A DNA stretch of 64,000 bases from positions 2,035,001 through 2,099,000 of the forward strand of contig NZ_CP049744.1 in NCBI RefSeq assembly GCF_000760935.2, read 5' to 3'. The notes under the pieces were generated by a model. It did not search any database and had not been told where the DNA came from. It worked only from the letters and a program-made list of their open reading frames with translations. Below, in pieces: positions 52,540-61,337 of this stretch. A program made the translations under genes and the position numbers. The DNA is from Rhodococcoides fascians A25f. Lineage in GTDB: Bacteria; Actinomycetota; Actinomycetes; Mycobacteriales; Mycobacteriaceae. Each line of letters begins with the position of its first letter. The stretch's first letter is position 1.

Positions 52540-53079
52540 TCATTGTCGAAACGATGTGGTGATGTCATCACTGTCGAAATCGCCTGCATCCGAACGCAGT
52601 TCCGCAAGGATCCGGACCAGGGCCATCAGCTTGTCACGCGCGAGCCCGGGCTTGGCGAATACCAGCGTGTTCAGGCGCTCGGTGGCTTCGACCGCCAACG
52701 TGCGCCCCTGCTCGGTGATTTCGACCAAGGTGGTGCGTCGATCGCTGGGGTGGGGAATGCGGCGCACGTATCCGACGGATTCGAGGCGGTCCACCGCATT
52801 GGTCACACTGGTGGGGTGCACCTGCAGTCGAGCACTGGCTTTCGCCATCGGTAGCGCGCCGTTCTTGGTGAACGTCAACAACGTCAGCAGTTCGTACCGT
52901 GAAAAGGTCAGTCCCGTCGGCTTCAACGCTTCCTCGACCCGGGCCAGCATGATCTGCTGAGCGCGCATGAGCGAGGTGACAGCGGCCATACCGTCGGCGG
53001 CATCGGACCACCCGTGCTTGGTCCACTGACGGTGGGCCTCTGCAATGGGGTCGAGGGGAAGCGGCGAAGGTGCTGGCAT
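52540..53079 (-). CDS. MarR family transcriptional regulator
   Basis: The 179-residue protein has a MarR winged helix in the middle: LTFSRYELLTLLTFTKNGA, the recognition helix LQVHPTSVTNAVDRLESVGY and the wing IPHPSDRRTTLVEITEQGR. N- and C-terminal helices would make the dimer. Target genes and ligand are unknown; the adjacent Hsp70-like gene and the DUF2254 gene are candidates. GGGAGG is directly before a first ATG (53088) and nine bases before a second one (53079); spacing favours the second. Confidence 0.88.
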   Translation of the reverse strand: MPAPSPLPLDPIAEAHRQWTKHGWSDAADGMAAVTSLMRAQQIMLARVEEALKPTGLTFSRYELLTLLTFTKNGALPMAKASARLQVHPTSVTNAVDRLESVGYVRRIPHPSDRRTTLVEITEQGRTLAVEATERLNTLVFAKPGLARDKLMALVRILAELRSDAGDFDSDDITTSFRQ

Positions 53080-53114
53080 ACATACCATCCTCCCACGGTG
53101 TCCGGTTCGTGCGT

Positions 53115-54458
53115 CTACCGAATGACGGTGCGAAGTACGGCGAGTGGCACTCGATCGGTGATCGCTGCTCGGGTCCGTGAAATCTGCTCGCGGGCATCGG
53201 CTGTGCGCGCGTTGTCGGTCTCGTCGGCGGTCAGGGCTGCGTCCAGCAGACTCAGTTGCGCCAACACGGAGTCGACATCGTCGGTGGAGCGCGCGGCACG
53301 GCCGACTCTTTCGGCGAGGCGGATTCCGGCCTGGACCACCATGGGACTGCCGGTCCCGTAGATGCGCACTGCATCGAGCGCGTGGTCGATCAGCGACGAG
53401 ACGGCCACGCGGCGAATGATCAGTCGCACGGTGCCGTCGGAGTCGCGCCGTGCACGGCAGGGCACTGGGCGCTGAACTACCGCCACGAGTCCGACCGAGA
53501 GATCGTCGATGGCGTTGCGTGCCGTGTACGGGTCGTTGACCCCGGTGGACAGCGCGCGCACCGCCATTTCGGTCATCTGCTCGACGGCGAAGGCTATGTC
53601 GTGCCGGGGTGTTCGGCTGGTGCCGATGTCGAACGATCCTCGTACTCGTCCGATCGCGTCCTCGGATATGTCGGCCGATCGATCGGCGAGGATGTCTGCG
53701 AGCGGTTCACCGGCGACGACATGATCACCGGGTGCTCGATGAATCTCGACCATGGTGCTGCTGTCGGCCGCGATGCCCAGCAGTGCGTCCTCGTCGATGT
53801 CGATGATCACTCCGGATTCCTCGGCGAGAACCGTTGTGTAGACGGGTGGCTTGGAAATTCCGTCTGCCGACGCCGCGTCGTCGGGTTGCTCCAGTGGATA
53901 CAGCGAGTCGACGGACTCGGAAAGCTCGTCGCGGACCCGGGCGGACAGCGTCGCAACCTGGATGGACTGGGCGATGTGATGGATGAAGTAGACGAGTACA
54001 CCGACGTCGACGACCGCGAGCGCCACGGCAACGTTGACGGCAATGTCGGGGACGAACACCGAACCATCGGATTCGATCGATCGGATCGAGCGCAGGACCA
54101 TCAGCGAGTACAGGAACGTTGCCCCGAAGATGCCGAGTACCACCTGATTTCCCCGGTCGGCCATGAAGTTGCGCACCAGGCGGGGGCCGTACGACGAACT
54201 GGCAGTGGCGAGTACGGAGATGGTGATGGAGAACGACGTCGCGGCCACACCCAACATCGAGCCGCCGATCGCGCCGAGAATATCCCGGCTGCCACTGGCC
54301 CCGACGTGATAGAGCAGCGAACCCGTCAGATCCACTCGGGCGTCGAGTAGGTAGCGGTCGAGGCTGACGAGTGCTTGCGCGAGTAGGAGCGCAAAGACTC
54401 CCAGGACTGCGGGAATGAACCAGAACGACTCCCGCAACTTGGCCATGTGTTCCTTCAT
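53115..54458 (-). CDS. DUF2254 membrane protein
   Basis: The 447-residue protein of the DUF2254 family has four predicted helices in the first 150 residues (FWFIPAVLGVFALLLAQALV; LGVAATSFSITISVLATASSS; LGIFGATFLYSLMVLRSI; VAVALAVVDVGVLVYFIHHI) and a large soluble part after them. SFSITISVLATASSSYGPRL is the family hallmark. Function unknown. GGGGAAG before the ATG at 54458 sets the start; the open frame runs on upstream through the tRNA-Cys gene, which cannot be coding. Confidence 0.9.
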   Translation of the reverse strand: MKEHMAKLRESFWFIPAVLGVFALLLAQALVSLDRYLLDARVDLTGSLLYHVGASGSRDILGAIGGSMLGVAATSFSITISVLATASSSYGPRLVRNFMADRGNQVVLGIFGATFLYSLMVLRSIRSIESDGSVFVPDIAVNVAVALAVVDVGVLVYFIHHIAQSIQVATLSARVRDELSESVDSLYPLEQPDDAASADGISKPPVYTTVLAEESGVIIDIDEDALLGIAADSSTMVEIHRAPGDHVVAGEPLADILADRSADISEDAIGRVRGSFDIGTSRTPRHDIAFAVEQMTEMAVRALSTGVNDPYTARNAIDDLSVGLVAVVQRPVPCRARRDSDGTVRLIIRRVAVSSLIDHALDAVRIYGTGSPMVVQAGIRLAERVGRAARSTDDVDSVLAQLSLLDAALTADETDNARTADAREQISRTRAAITDRVPLAVLRTVIR

Positions 54459-54564
54459 GAGCGACAGTCTTCCCCGGCGCATCCGAATCAACCCTTCGGC
54501 GTTCGAATCACGATGATCGCAACCGTGGTTGTCGGTCGGCCGATACGGCATCGTCATCGGTGAT

Positions 54565-54635
54565 GCGGGTGTGGCCGAGTGGCTAGGCACCGGTCTGCAA
54601 AGCCGTTCACACGGGTTCGAATCCCGTCGCTCGCT
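54565..54635 (+). tRNA. tRNA-Cys (anticodon GCA)
   Basis: The 71-base cloverleaf has acceptor arms GCGGGTG (54565-54571) and CGCTCGC (54628-54634) that pair with two G-U wobbles, D arm GCCGAGTGGCTAGGC, anticodon GCA at 54597-54599 in loop CTGCAAA, and T arm ACGGGTTCGAATCCCGT. CCA is not encoded. It is divergent from the DUF2254 gene. Confidence 0.93.
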
Positions 54636-54639
54636 CGAA

Positions 54640-54673
54640 GATCGGGACCGGCCGGCAACGGTCGGTCCCGATC
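54640..54673. terminator. Terminator after tRNA-Cys and the convergent methyltransferase gene
   Basis: An 11-bp perfect stem (GATCGGGACCG at 54640-54650 with its complement at 54663-54673) surrounds a 12-base loop. It starts four bases after the tRNA end and ends nine bases before the methyltransferase stop, so it can serve both transcripts. Confidence 0.8.
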
Positions 54674-54682
54674 GATGTCGTG

Positions 54683-55270
54683 TCAGGCCAGCAGCGCTGG
54701 CTTTCGAGCCACGGTCACAGCCCAGTCCGCGTCGTCGCGCCAGGGCCGTAGGTCCCAGGTCGCGAAACGATGCTCGACGACGAAGCCGACCGCCGCCAGA
54801 TCCTCGTCGAGCATGTCGACCGTGTACTCCCGATCGGTGGCGAAGCCTGTGACGAACACCCCGCCGTCGGCCAGGTGAGCCCAGATACGTTCCAGCGCTT
54901 CCCGTTCGGTGCCCGGATCCATGTAGACGAGTACGTTGCCTGCCGCGACTGCTGCGTCGAATGTTCGTCCGAGATTCAGCGTCGTCAGGTCGGCGACGTG
55001 GACGTCGAGTTCGGGGTGTGCTCGCGCGGCCTCGGCGAGAACAGGGTCTAGATCCACTGCGGTCACCCGGTGTCCGCGGCGAGCCAGTTCGGCACCGAGT
55101 CGGCCGGTACCGCATCCGGCATCGAGAATGCTCGACGCGGGGGAGACCAACGCGTCGACCATACGGGCCTCACCGTGCAGATCCACGCCGCGTTCGGCCA
55201 GGCGGTCGAAGCGCTCGATGTACCGCTTGGAATCGTCGGCTGAATTCTCGGCTTGCCAGCGTGTGGTCAT
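54683..55270 (-). CDS. Class I SAM-dependent methyltransferase
   Basis: The 195-residue methyltransferase has the SAM motif ILDAGCGTGRLGAEL (about residues 48-62), acidic post-I loop VTAVDLDPVLAEAA, and motif AVAAGNVLVYMDPG. The last strands (GFVTGFATDREYTVDML region) complete the Rossmann fold. The substrate is unknown. It is one of a three-gene minus-strand block with the coiled-coil protein upstream (14 bases away). Confidence 0.85.
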   Translation of the reverse strand: MTTRWQAENSADDSKRYIERFDRLAERGVDLHGEARMVDALVSPASSILDAGCGTGRLGAELARRGHRVTAVDLDPVLAEAARAHPELDVHVADLTTLNLGRTFDAAVAAGNVLVYMDPGTEREALERIWAHLADGGVFVTGFATDREYTVDMLDEDLAAVGFVVEHRFATWDLRPWRDDADWAVTVARKPALLA

Positions 55271-55284
55271 GCCGCCAGGGTAGG

Positions 55285-56214
55285 TCAGCTCTGTGCTTCG
55301 AGGGCCGCCCGGGCTTCGGCCACGCGTGCCCGGGCCGCCTCGAGAGCCTCCGCTGTCGATTCGGCCTGCTCGACGCTTGTTCTCTCCGCTGCCCGCGCCG
55401 CCTTCGCTTCGGCTCTGGCGGCGTCCAGCTCGGCTTCGAGCCTCTCGACTTCCTTTGTGGCGCTGCGTCGTTCGGACGCGGCACGTTCTGTATCGGAGTC
55501 AGCAGTTTCGGCCGCATCGCGCGCGGCATCGAACGCGGTTTCGGCAGCGTCCAGTTCGGCGACCAGTCGATCGTGTTCGGCCTCGCGCAGCTGATCGGCT
55601 TCGGAGGAGTCCTCGGGATCGGACTCGGGTGCGTCATCGGCAGTGTCCGAAACACCGTCGGTCTCGGTCTCGGTCTCGGTCTCGTCGTCGGGTGGGTCGG
55701 GTGGGTCGGGAACGAGAGAAAGCAGCGCCGGCCCGAAGCCGCTGTAGGTTTCGGCCGTGACGGTTCGGCCCGCCCGCACGCGGTCGCGAATCTCGGGATC
55801 GGCCATCGCCGCGTTCAGGGTGTTGGCGATCTCGCGAGCAGCATTGTCACCGACGGTCACTCCGAGTTCGTGTCCCGAAGAGATGGCTTGTTCTGTCAGT
55901 GCGCGTATCGAAGTGCTTCGAGCAGTGGACAACTCGCGCAGTCGGTGGCCATCGCCCCGCTGCTGAGCTCGTTCGAGCTGCTCGCCGAGCTCGAACAGTT
56001 CCGCGAGGGCCGATTCGTCCTGACGAGCGAGTGTGTTCACCAACCAGGCCACGACAGTGGGCTTACGGAGTCCGCCGATGCGAGTGGCTCCGGACTTGTC
56101 TCCGGCCTTCTTGAACCGGGCGACGTACGCCGAACGGTGCGACACGAAATCGGCAGGAGCCAGCGAGTACAGGTCGTCGACGACCGTGTCGATGTGGGGG
56201 AGATCCTCGGACAT
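55285..56214 (-). CDS. Hypothetical coiled-coil protein (309 aa)
   Basis: The product is not recognised as an enzyme. The N-terminal 165 residues are helical (VARFKKAGDKSGATRIGGLRKPTVVAWLVN), followed by a Pro/Asp linker and an acidic Thr-Glu repeat (about residues 170-180, encoded by four CGGTCT units on the plus strand), then a long Ala/Glu/Arg coiled coil to the end. This plan occurs in many actinobacterial hypothetical proteins. ATG at 56214; the start ten codons upstream is weaker. It is probably cotranscribed with the methyltransferase. Confidence 0.75.
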   Translation of the reverse strand: MSEDLPHIDTVVDDLYSLAPADFVSHRSAYVARFKKAGDKSGATRIGGLRKPTVVAWLVNTLARQDESALAELFELGEQLERAQQRGDGHRLRELSTARSTSIRALTEQAISSGHELGVTVGDNAAREIANTLNAAMADPEIRDRVRAGRTVTAETYSGFGPALLSLVPDPPDPPDDETETETETDGVSDTADDAPESDPEDSSEADQLREAEHDRLVAELDAAETAFDAARDAAETADSDTERAASERRSATKEVERLEAELDAARAEAKAARAAERTSVEQAESTAEALEAARARVAEARAALEAQS

Positions 56215-56274
56215 CGAAGTCCACCGTCTCGTTCGAGCAGTCACAGGGCTGCGGTGACATGCGTGAAAGATGTG

Positions 56275-56347
56275 TGCCCCCGGCAGGATTCGAACCTGCG
56301 GCCTTTCGCTCCGGAGGCGAACGCTCTATCCCCTGAGCTACGGGGGC
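56275..56347 (-). tRNA. tRNA-Arg (anticodon CCG)
   Basis: The 73-base cloverleaf on the minus strand has acceptor arms GCCCCCG and CGGGGGC with discriminator A, D arm GCTCAGGGGATAGAGC, anticodon loop CTCCGGA with CCG at 56312-56314, and T arm GCAGGTTCGAATCCTGC. CCA is not encoded. The gene for arginyl-tRNA synthetase lies about 2 kb away. Confidence 0.95.
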
Positions 56348-56416
56348 GCACCGGCTTCGGCCGGCGTGCCTGTTGGGCTGTACGAAAGACTAGCGCATAC
56401 GTGACCGGAGCCGAAA

Positions 56417-57133
56417 TCACCCCTCGGGCAGCGGCTGCGCACCCTTCGCGGCAAGCATCTGCTTCATCAACGTCGATTCGCTGGTCTGGGTAGCCACCAT
56501 GGATTTCGCCAGGTTGATCACGGCAGGCGACTGCGCATGAGTCTGGGCGTATTCCATCATGGCCAGACCGCCCTCGTGGTGGCGCAGCATGAGCTGAAGA
56601 AACATCACGTCGACGTCCGTGCCCGTTGCCTGCCGAAGCGCTGCGAGCTCCGCGGAACTGGCCATGCCGGGCATTGCCTTGGTGGGATCGGAGGACCCCG
56701 GTTCCATCGACATCCCACCCATGGAGTGGCCGTCCGAGTCGTCGGCCGTCATCCAGGTCATGTAGCCGTCGGTCGATATCGGTGCGCGGTCCCACAGAGC
56801 CAACCAGCCCTGCATCTGGCCGACCTGATTCTGCTGCGAGGTGAGCATGTCGAACGCCAGGTTCTTGACGGCCTGATCGGGAGCATTGGTCAATGCCACC
56901 GCGGCCATCTCGATTGCCTGGTTGTGGTGCACGGTCATGTCCTGTGCGAAACCGACATCGACCGAGTCCGCGGCAGGCGAGTTGTCACCGTCACGGAACG
57001 GACTCTGCACCAGAAAGCCCAGCGCGAAACCGATCGCGAGAACGGCGATCAGCGCCAAGACAACCAGCGCAGTGCGCTGGCTCGGCTTGGTCGCGGATGG
57101 GCCGGTGGTCGAGTCGACTGTCGATTCGGTCAT
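56417..57133 (-). CDS. DUF305 membrane-anchored protein, metal-binding type
   Basis: The 238-residue protein has one N-terminal membrane helix (LVVLALIAVLAIGFALGFLV, about residues 24-43) and an extracytoplasmic DUF305 ferritin-like helical domain: QDMTVHHNQAIEMA and MFLQLMLRHHEGGLAMMEYA each hold a His pair. Between them is a Met/His/Gly-rich loop (about residues 130-155). DUF305 proteins such as CopM bind copper in the periplasm, so a metal role is likely. Its start overlaps the DUF3105 stop by one base. Confidence 0.88.
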   Translation of the reverse strand: MTESTVDSTTGPSATKPSQRTALVVLALIAVLAIGFALGFLVQSPFRDGDNSPAADSVDVGFAQDMTVHHNQAIEMAAVALTNAPDQAVKNLAFDMLTSQQNQVGQMQGWLALWDRAPISTDGYMTWMTADDSDGHSMGGMSMEPGSSDPTKAMPGMASSAELAALRQATGTDVDVMFLQLMLRHHEGGLAMMEYAQTHAQSPAVINLAKSMVATQTSESTLMKQMLAAKGAQPLPEG

Positions 57134-58035
57134 CAGCTCGCGGGAACCTGAAGTTCGCTGGGTAGCTGCGCTCCACCGGGCAGTCCGCCGGTCCCACTGG
57201 TCTCACTGGTGTCGGGGGTGATACCTGCACCGTCCATCGGAACGGCGTCCGCTCCGGGTGCCGAGGCGTCGAACAGTGGCGGGTTGTCCGGATCGAAGCC
57301 GTCGCTGCCGTCGCCCGAGGTGGTGGGCACCGATGCGCAGCTGGCACCGACCTCCGGGTAGGCGAAGCGGTTCAGGCGCAGCGCAGAGATGAACTGGCCG
57401 ATGCGTGCGTCGTCCACGCTGTCCAGCTTGAGCTGGTGGCCCCAGGACTGCAGCGAAACAGGGGTGTCCAGACCGGGGTAGGGCGACATCATCATCTGGG
57501 TTTCACCGTCGACGCGATCGGCCAGCGACTGGACCTGGTCTTCGTTCAGGTCGTCGGGGTTGTAGGTGACCCAGACGGCTCCGTGTTCGAGGGAGTGCAC
57601 GGCATTCTCGGTGCGAATGGCCTCGGGATAGACGATTCCCGTGCAGGTGGCCCACACGGCGTCGTGCGGCCCGCCGAACGGCGGCGACTGGTCGTAGGCG
57701 ACCCGCTGCGTGCGCGCGACGTGCAGAGCTGCGGGATATTCCTGGACCGTCACGCCCTCGATGCCCGTCGACGGATCCTGGTTGGACTCGCTGGGCGCAA
57801 ACTTCTGCGCCTCGGCTCGATCCTGGTACTTCGGATACAGATTGATTCCCAGTCCTGCGACGAGGCCGACAACCACTACGACACCGGCAACCGTCAGCCA
57901 GGGAATCTGCCTGCCCTTGGCAGCAGGCACGCCGCCCTTCTTCTTGCGAGCTGACTTCTTGTTGGCTGCGTTGATGGCTTTGTCTGCCTTCGCAGCCGAC
58001 TTGTTCTGACTGCCTTTGTCGGGACCCGTTGGCAT
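57133..58035 (-). CDS. DUF3105 membrane-anchored protein
   Basis: The 300-residue protein has a Lys/Ala-rich cytoplasmic N-terminus, one membrane helix (VAGVVVVVGLVAGLGINLY) and a DUF3105 extracytoplasmic domain with PPFGGPHDAVWATCTGIVY and HSLEHGAVWVTYNPD, rich in His and Cys that may bind metal. The C-terminal 50 residues are Gly/Pro/Asp-rich linker. Function unknown. Coupled to DUF305 (TGATG-type overlap), a pairing frequent in actinobacteria. Confidence 0.87.
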   Translation of the reverse strand: MPTGPDKGSQNKSAAKADKAINAANKKSARKKKGGVPAAKGRQIPWLTVAGVVVVVGLVAGLGINLYPKYQDRAEAQKFAPSESNQDPSTGIEGVTVQEYPAALHVARTQRVAYDQSPPFGGPHDAVWATCTGIVYPEAIRTENAVHSLEHGAVWVTYNPDDLNEDQVQSLADRVDGETQMMMSPYPGLDTPVSLQSWGHQLKLDSVDDARIGQFISALRLNRFAYPEVGASCASVPTTSGDGSDGFDPDNPPLFDASAPGADAVPMDGAGITPDTSETSGTGGLPGGAQLPSELQVPAS

Positions 58036-58253
58036 CGCTGTAGTTGCTCTCTCAGTCGAGGAAAGGTGGTGGTCGGTGTCGCTGGTCGTGCGTATCTGCT
58101 GGTGACGGCGGTGACCAAGGACCGTCCGCGCAGAGCGCCCTTACTGTACGTTCTCTGCCTGAGAGCGTGCTCAGGGCCTGCAACGAGCGCTTCGGCCGGG
58201 TGGGCCCGCGATCGGACGGGCAGTGGATGCGAGTACGCCGCACACCAGCCAAT

Positions 58254-58259
58254 AGGATA
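58254..58259 (+). promoter_or_regulatory. -10 box close to the argS start (possible leaderless mRNA)
   Basis: TAGGAT at 58254-58259 matches the actinobacterial -10 consensus and lies only seven bases before the argS GTG. Transcription would start at or next to the start codon. No Shine-Dalgarno precedes that codon, in keeping with leaderless translation. Confidence 0.5.
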
Positions 58260-58266
58260 GCTACCT

Positions 58267-59919
58267 GTGACTCCTGCCGATCTTGCCGAACTGCTCCACG
58301 CGACCGCCGCGAAGGTGCTCGCCGACCGCGGCCTGGACGCATCCGTTCTACCTGCGAAGCTGACCGTCGAGCGTCCCCGTAACCCCGAGCACGGCGACTA
58401 CGCGACCAACGTGGCTCTGCAGGTCGCGAAGAAGGCCGGTGCCAATCCACGCGACTTCGCCGGCTGGCTCGCCGAAGCTCTCGCGGCCGAGGCCGCGATC
58501 GACAGCGCCGACGTTGCAGGCCCCGGATTCCTGAACATCAGGCTGGCCGCCGCCGCGCAGGGCGAGATCGTTGCCCGGGTACTCGCGGCAGGCGCGTCGT
58601 TCGGCAACGGATCGTCGATGGCAGGCAAGAAGGTCGACCTCGAGTTCGTCTCGGCCAACCCGACAGGTCCGGTGCACCTCGGTGGAACCCGGTGGGCCGC
58701 CGTCGGCGACGCGCTCGGTCGGATCTTGACCGCCCACGGCGCGGAGGTCACCCGCGAGTACTTCTTCAACGACCACGGCGCTCAGATCGCGCGCTTCACG
58801 CACTCGCTCATCGCCGCTGCGAAGGGTGAGCCTGCACCCGACAACGGCTACGCGGGCGAATACATCGCCGAGATCGCAGCGCACGTGCTCGCCGAGCGAC
58901 CCGATGCGCTCGCGCTGGACACCGAGGCGCAGGAAGAGGCGTTCCGGTCCATCGGCACCGAGTTGATGTTCGATCGGATCAAGGCGAACCTGCACGAGTT
59001 CGGTGTCGATTTCGACGTCTACTTCCACGAGAACTCGCTGTTCGAGTCCGGAGCCGTCGACAAGTCGGTCGAGTACCTCAAGACCTCGGGGAGCCTCTAC
59101 GAGGAGGACGGGGCCTGGTGGCTCCGGTCCACCGACTTCGGTGACGACAAGGATCGCGTCGTCATCAAGAGCGACGGCAACGCTGCCTACATCGCCGGCG
59201 ACATCGCCTACTTCCAGAACAAGCGGCAGCGCGGCTTCGACCTGTGCATCTACATGCTCGGAGCAGACCACCACGGATACATCGGACGGCTCAAGGCCGC
59301 CGCGGCGGCGTTCGGAGACGACCCCGCGACCGTCGAGGTCCTCATCGGACAGATGGTCAACCTCGTTCGCGACGGCGTTGCCGTGAAGATGAGCAAGCGA
59401 GCCGGTACCGTCATCACGCTCGACGACCTGGTCGACGCCATCGGCGTCGACGCCTCCCGGTACGTGATGATTCGGTCGTCCGTCGACTCCAGCATCGACA
59501 TCGATCTGGCCCTGTGGGCGAGCGCCAGCAACGAGAACCCGGTGTACTACGTCCAGTACGCCCATGCCCGGCTGGCCTCGCTCGCGCGAAATGCCGCCGA
59601 ACTGGGAATCGTTGCGGACCAACCGGATCTGAGCCTGCTCACGCACGAGCAGGAAGGCGAGCTGATCAGGACGATCGGCGAGTACCCCCGAGTGGTGGCC
59701 AGCGCCGCCGAACTGCGTGAGCCACACCGGATTGCCCGCTACCTCGAAGAGTTGGCGGGTGCTTATCACCGTTTCTACGGTGCGTGTCGAGTACTTCCAC
59801 AAGGAGACGAGGAGCCCGGACCTGTGAACACCGCACGACTGGCGTTGGGGAACGCGACCCGGCAGGTCCTGGCCAACGGCCTCGAACTGCTCGGGGTCAG
59901 CGCACCGGAGCGCATGTGA
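58267..59919 (+). CDS. argS: Arginyl-tRNA synthetase
   Basis: The 550-residue class I synthetase has the N-terminal Arg-tRNA domain (residues 1-95), the HIGH-type motif as [13 protein letters not shown] (about 131-143), [11 protein letters not shown], the KMSKS-type [16 protein letters not shown] (about 376) and the DALR anticodon domain ending [12 protein letters not shown]. It charges all Arg isoacceptors, one of which is encoded nearby. It is the first gene of an operon with lysA, hom, thrC and thrB; GTGA couples it to lysA. Confidence 0.96.
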   Translation: MTPADLAELLHATAAKVLADRGLDASVLPAKLTVERPRNPEHGDYATNVALQVAKKAGANPRDFAGWLAEALAAEAAIDSADVAGPGFLNIRLAAAAQGEIVARVLAAGASFGNGSSMAGKKVDLEFVSANPTGPVHLGGTRWAAVGDALGRILTAHGAEVTREYFFNDHGAQIARFTHSLIAAAKGEPAPDNGYAGEYIAEIAAHVLAERPDALALDTEAQEEAFRSIGTELMFDRIKANLHEFGVDFDVYFHENSLFESGAVDKSVEYLKTSGSLYEEDGAWWLRSTDFGDDKDRVVIKSDGNAAYIAGDIAYFQNKRQRGFDLCIYMLGADHHGYIGRLKAAAAAFGDDPATVEVLIGQMVNLVRDGVAVKMSKRAGTVITLDDLVDAIGVDASRYVMIRSSVDSSIDIDLALWASASNENPVYYVQYAHARLASLARNAAELGIVADQPDLSLLTHEQEGELIRTIGEYPRVVASAAELREPHRIARYLEELAGAYHRFYGACRVLPQGDEEPGPVNTARLALGNATRQVLANGLELLGVSAPERM

Positions 59920-61337
59920 GCGCACATCCGGCCGGGCCCAAGCATGCCGATGCACCGGCGAAACAGTCGACATCCCATCGCCCGGTAGACGCGTCCGAGA
60001 TGACCACGTTGCCCGATCAGGTGTGGCCCCGTAATGCCGAGCGCGGTGACGACGGAACGGTTCGTCTCGCCGGAGTATCGGTCACCGAACTCGCGGAGCA
60101 GTACGGGACGCCACTGTTCGTCATCGACGAGGACGACTTCCGTTCGCGTTGCCGCGAAATGGCAGCCGCTTTCGGAGCGCCCGAACGAGTGCACTACGCC
60201 TCCAAGGCATTTCTCTGCGGCGAGATCGCGCGTTGGGTCGCCGACGAAGGGCTGTCGCTTGACATCTGTTCCGGCGGGGAGTTGGCTATCGCGCTGGCCG
60301 CAGGTTTTCCGGCGAACCGAATTGCCATGCACGGCAACAACAAATCGGTCGCCGAGCTCGAGGCGGGCGTGCGCGCGGGCGTCGAGCACGTGGTTCTCGA
60401 CTCCAACATCGAGATCGACCGTCTCGACGACGTTGCCGGCGCGGCCGGTGTGGTCCAGGACGTTCTGATCCGCATCACCGTCGGCGTGGAAGCGCATACG
60501 CACGAGTTCATCGCCACGGCGCACGAGGACCAGAAGTTCGGCTTCTCGCTCGCCGACGGTTCGGCACTCGACGCGGTTCGCCGCGTGTTCGCTGCCGACA
60601 ACCTTCGCCTCGTGGGACTGCACAGCCACATCGGATCGCAGATCTTCGAGGTCGACGGCTTCGAGCTGGCCGCGCACAAGGTCATCGGCCTGCTCCGAGA
60701 CATCGTCTCGGAGTTCGGTGTCGAAAAAACCGCACAGATCTCGACTCTGGATCTCGGTGGCGGCATGGGCATTTCGTACGTCGCCAGTGACGACCCGCCA
60801 CCGGTGGAGCAGCTCGCAGCGAAGTTGACCGCCATCGTGGAGACCGAATCTGCCGCGGTGGGATTGCCGGTTCCGACGATCGCCGTCGAACCCGGCCGTG
60901 CCATTGCCGGACCGGGCACCGTCACGCTGTACGAGGTGGGCACCATCAAGGATGTCACCGTCGACAAGGCGACGCGCAGACGCTACATCAGCGTCGACGG
61001 AGGAATGAGCGACAACATTCGCACCTCGCTGTATCAGGCGGAGTACGACTGCCGATTGGTTTCGCGAACCAGCGAGGCTCCAGCCGTTCTGGCGCGAGTG
61101 GTCGGAAAGCATTGCGAGAGCGGCGACATCGTCATCAAGAACACATGGATGCCGGCGGACGTCGGGCCCGGTGACCTGCTCGCGGTAGCGGCCACCGGGG
61201 CCTACTGCTACTCCATGTCCAGTCGCTACAACCTGCTGACGCGGCCCGCAGTGGTCGCAGTCAAGGACGGGCGAGCGCGCCTGGTCCTACGGCGGGAAAC
61301 CATCGAAGATCTGCTCAGCTTGGAGGTTCAGCCATGA
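59916..61337 (+). CDS. lysA: Diaminopimelate decarboxylase
   Basis: The 473-residue fold-type III PLP enzyme has the Schiff-base lysine in [12 protein letters not shown] (about residue 94), [11 protein letters not shown], the phosphate-binding [11 protein letters not shown] and [10 protein letters not shown], and the dimer-active-site Cys in HCESGD. It makes lysine from meso-diaminopimelate. The N-terminal 40 residues before the barrel are typical of actinobacteria. GTG start overlaps the argS stop; ATGA overlap with hom. Confidence 0.95.
   Translation: MSAHPAGPKHADAPAKQSTSHRPVDASEMTTLPDQVWPRNAERGDDGTVRLAGVSVTELAEQYGTPLFVIDEDDFRSRCREMAAAFGAPERVHYASKAFLCGEIARWVADEGLSLDICSGGELAIALAAGFPANRIAMHGNNKSVAELEAGVRAGVEHVVLDSNIEIDRLDDVAGAAGVVQDVLIRITVGVEAHTHEFIATAHEDQKFGFSLADGSALDAVRRVFAADNLRLVGLHSHIGSQIFEVDGFELAAHKVIGLLRDIVSEFGVEKTAQISTLDLGGGMGISYVASDDPPPVEQLAAKLTAIVETESAAVGLPVPTIAVEPGRAIAGPGTVTLYEVGTIKDVTVDKATRRRYISVDGGMSDNIRTSLYQAEYDCRLVSRTSEAPAVLARVVGKHCESGDIVIKNTWMPADVGPGDLLAVAATGAYCYSMSSRYNLLTRPAVVAVKDGRARLVLRRETIEDLLSLEVQP

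Noticed and set aside
54459..55115. N-terminal extension of the DUF2254 frame
   Set aside because: It would run through tRNA-Cys, a terminator and the methyltransferase gene; the ATG at 54458 has a good ribosome binding site and begins the family homology.
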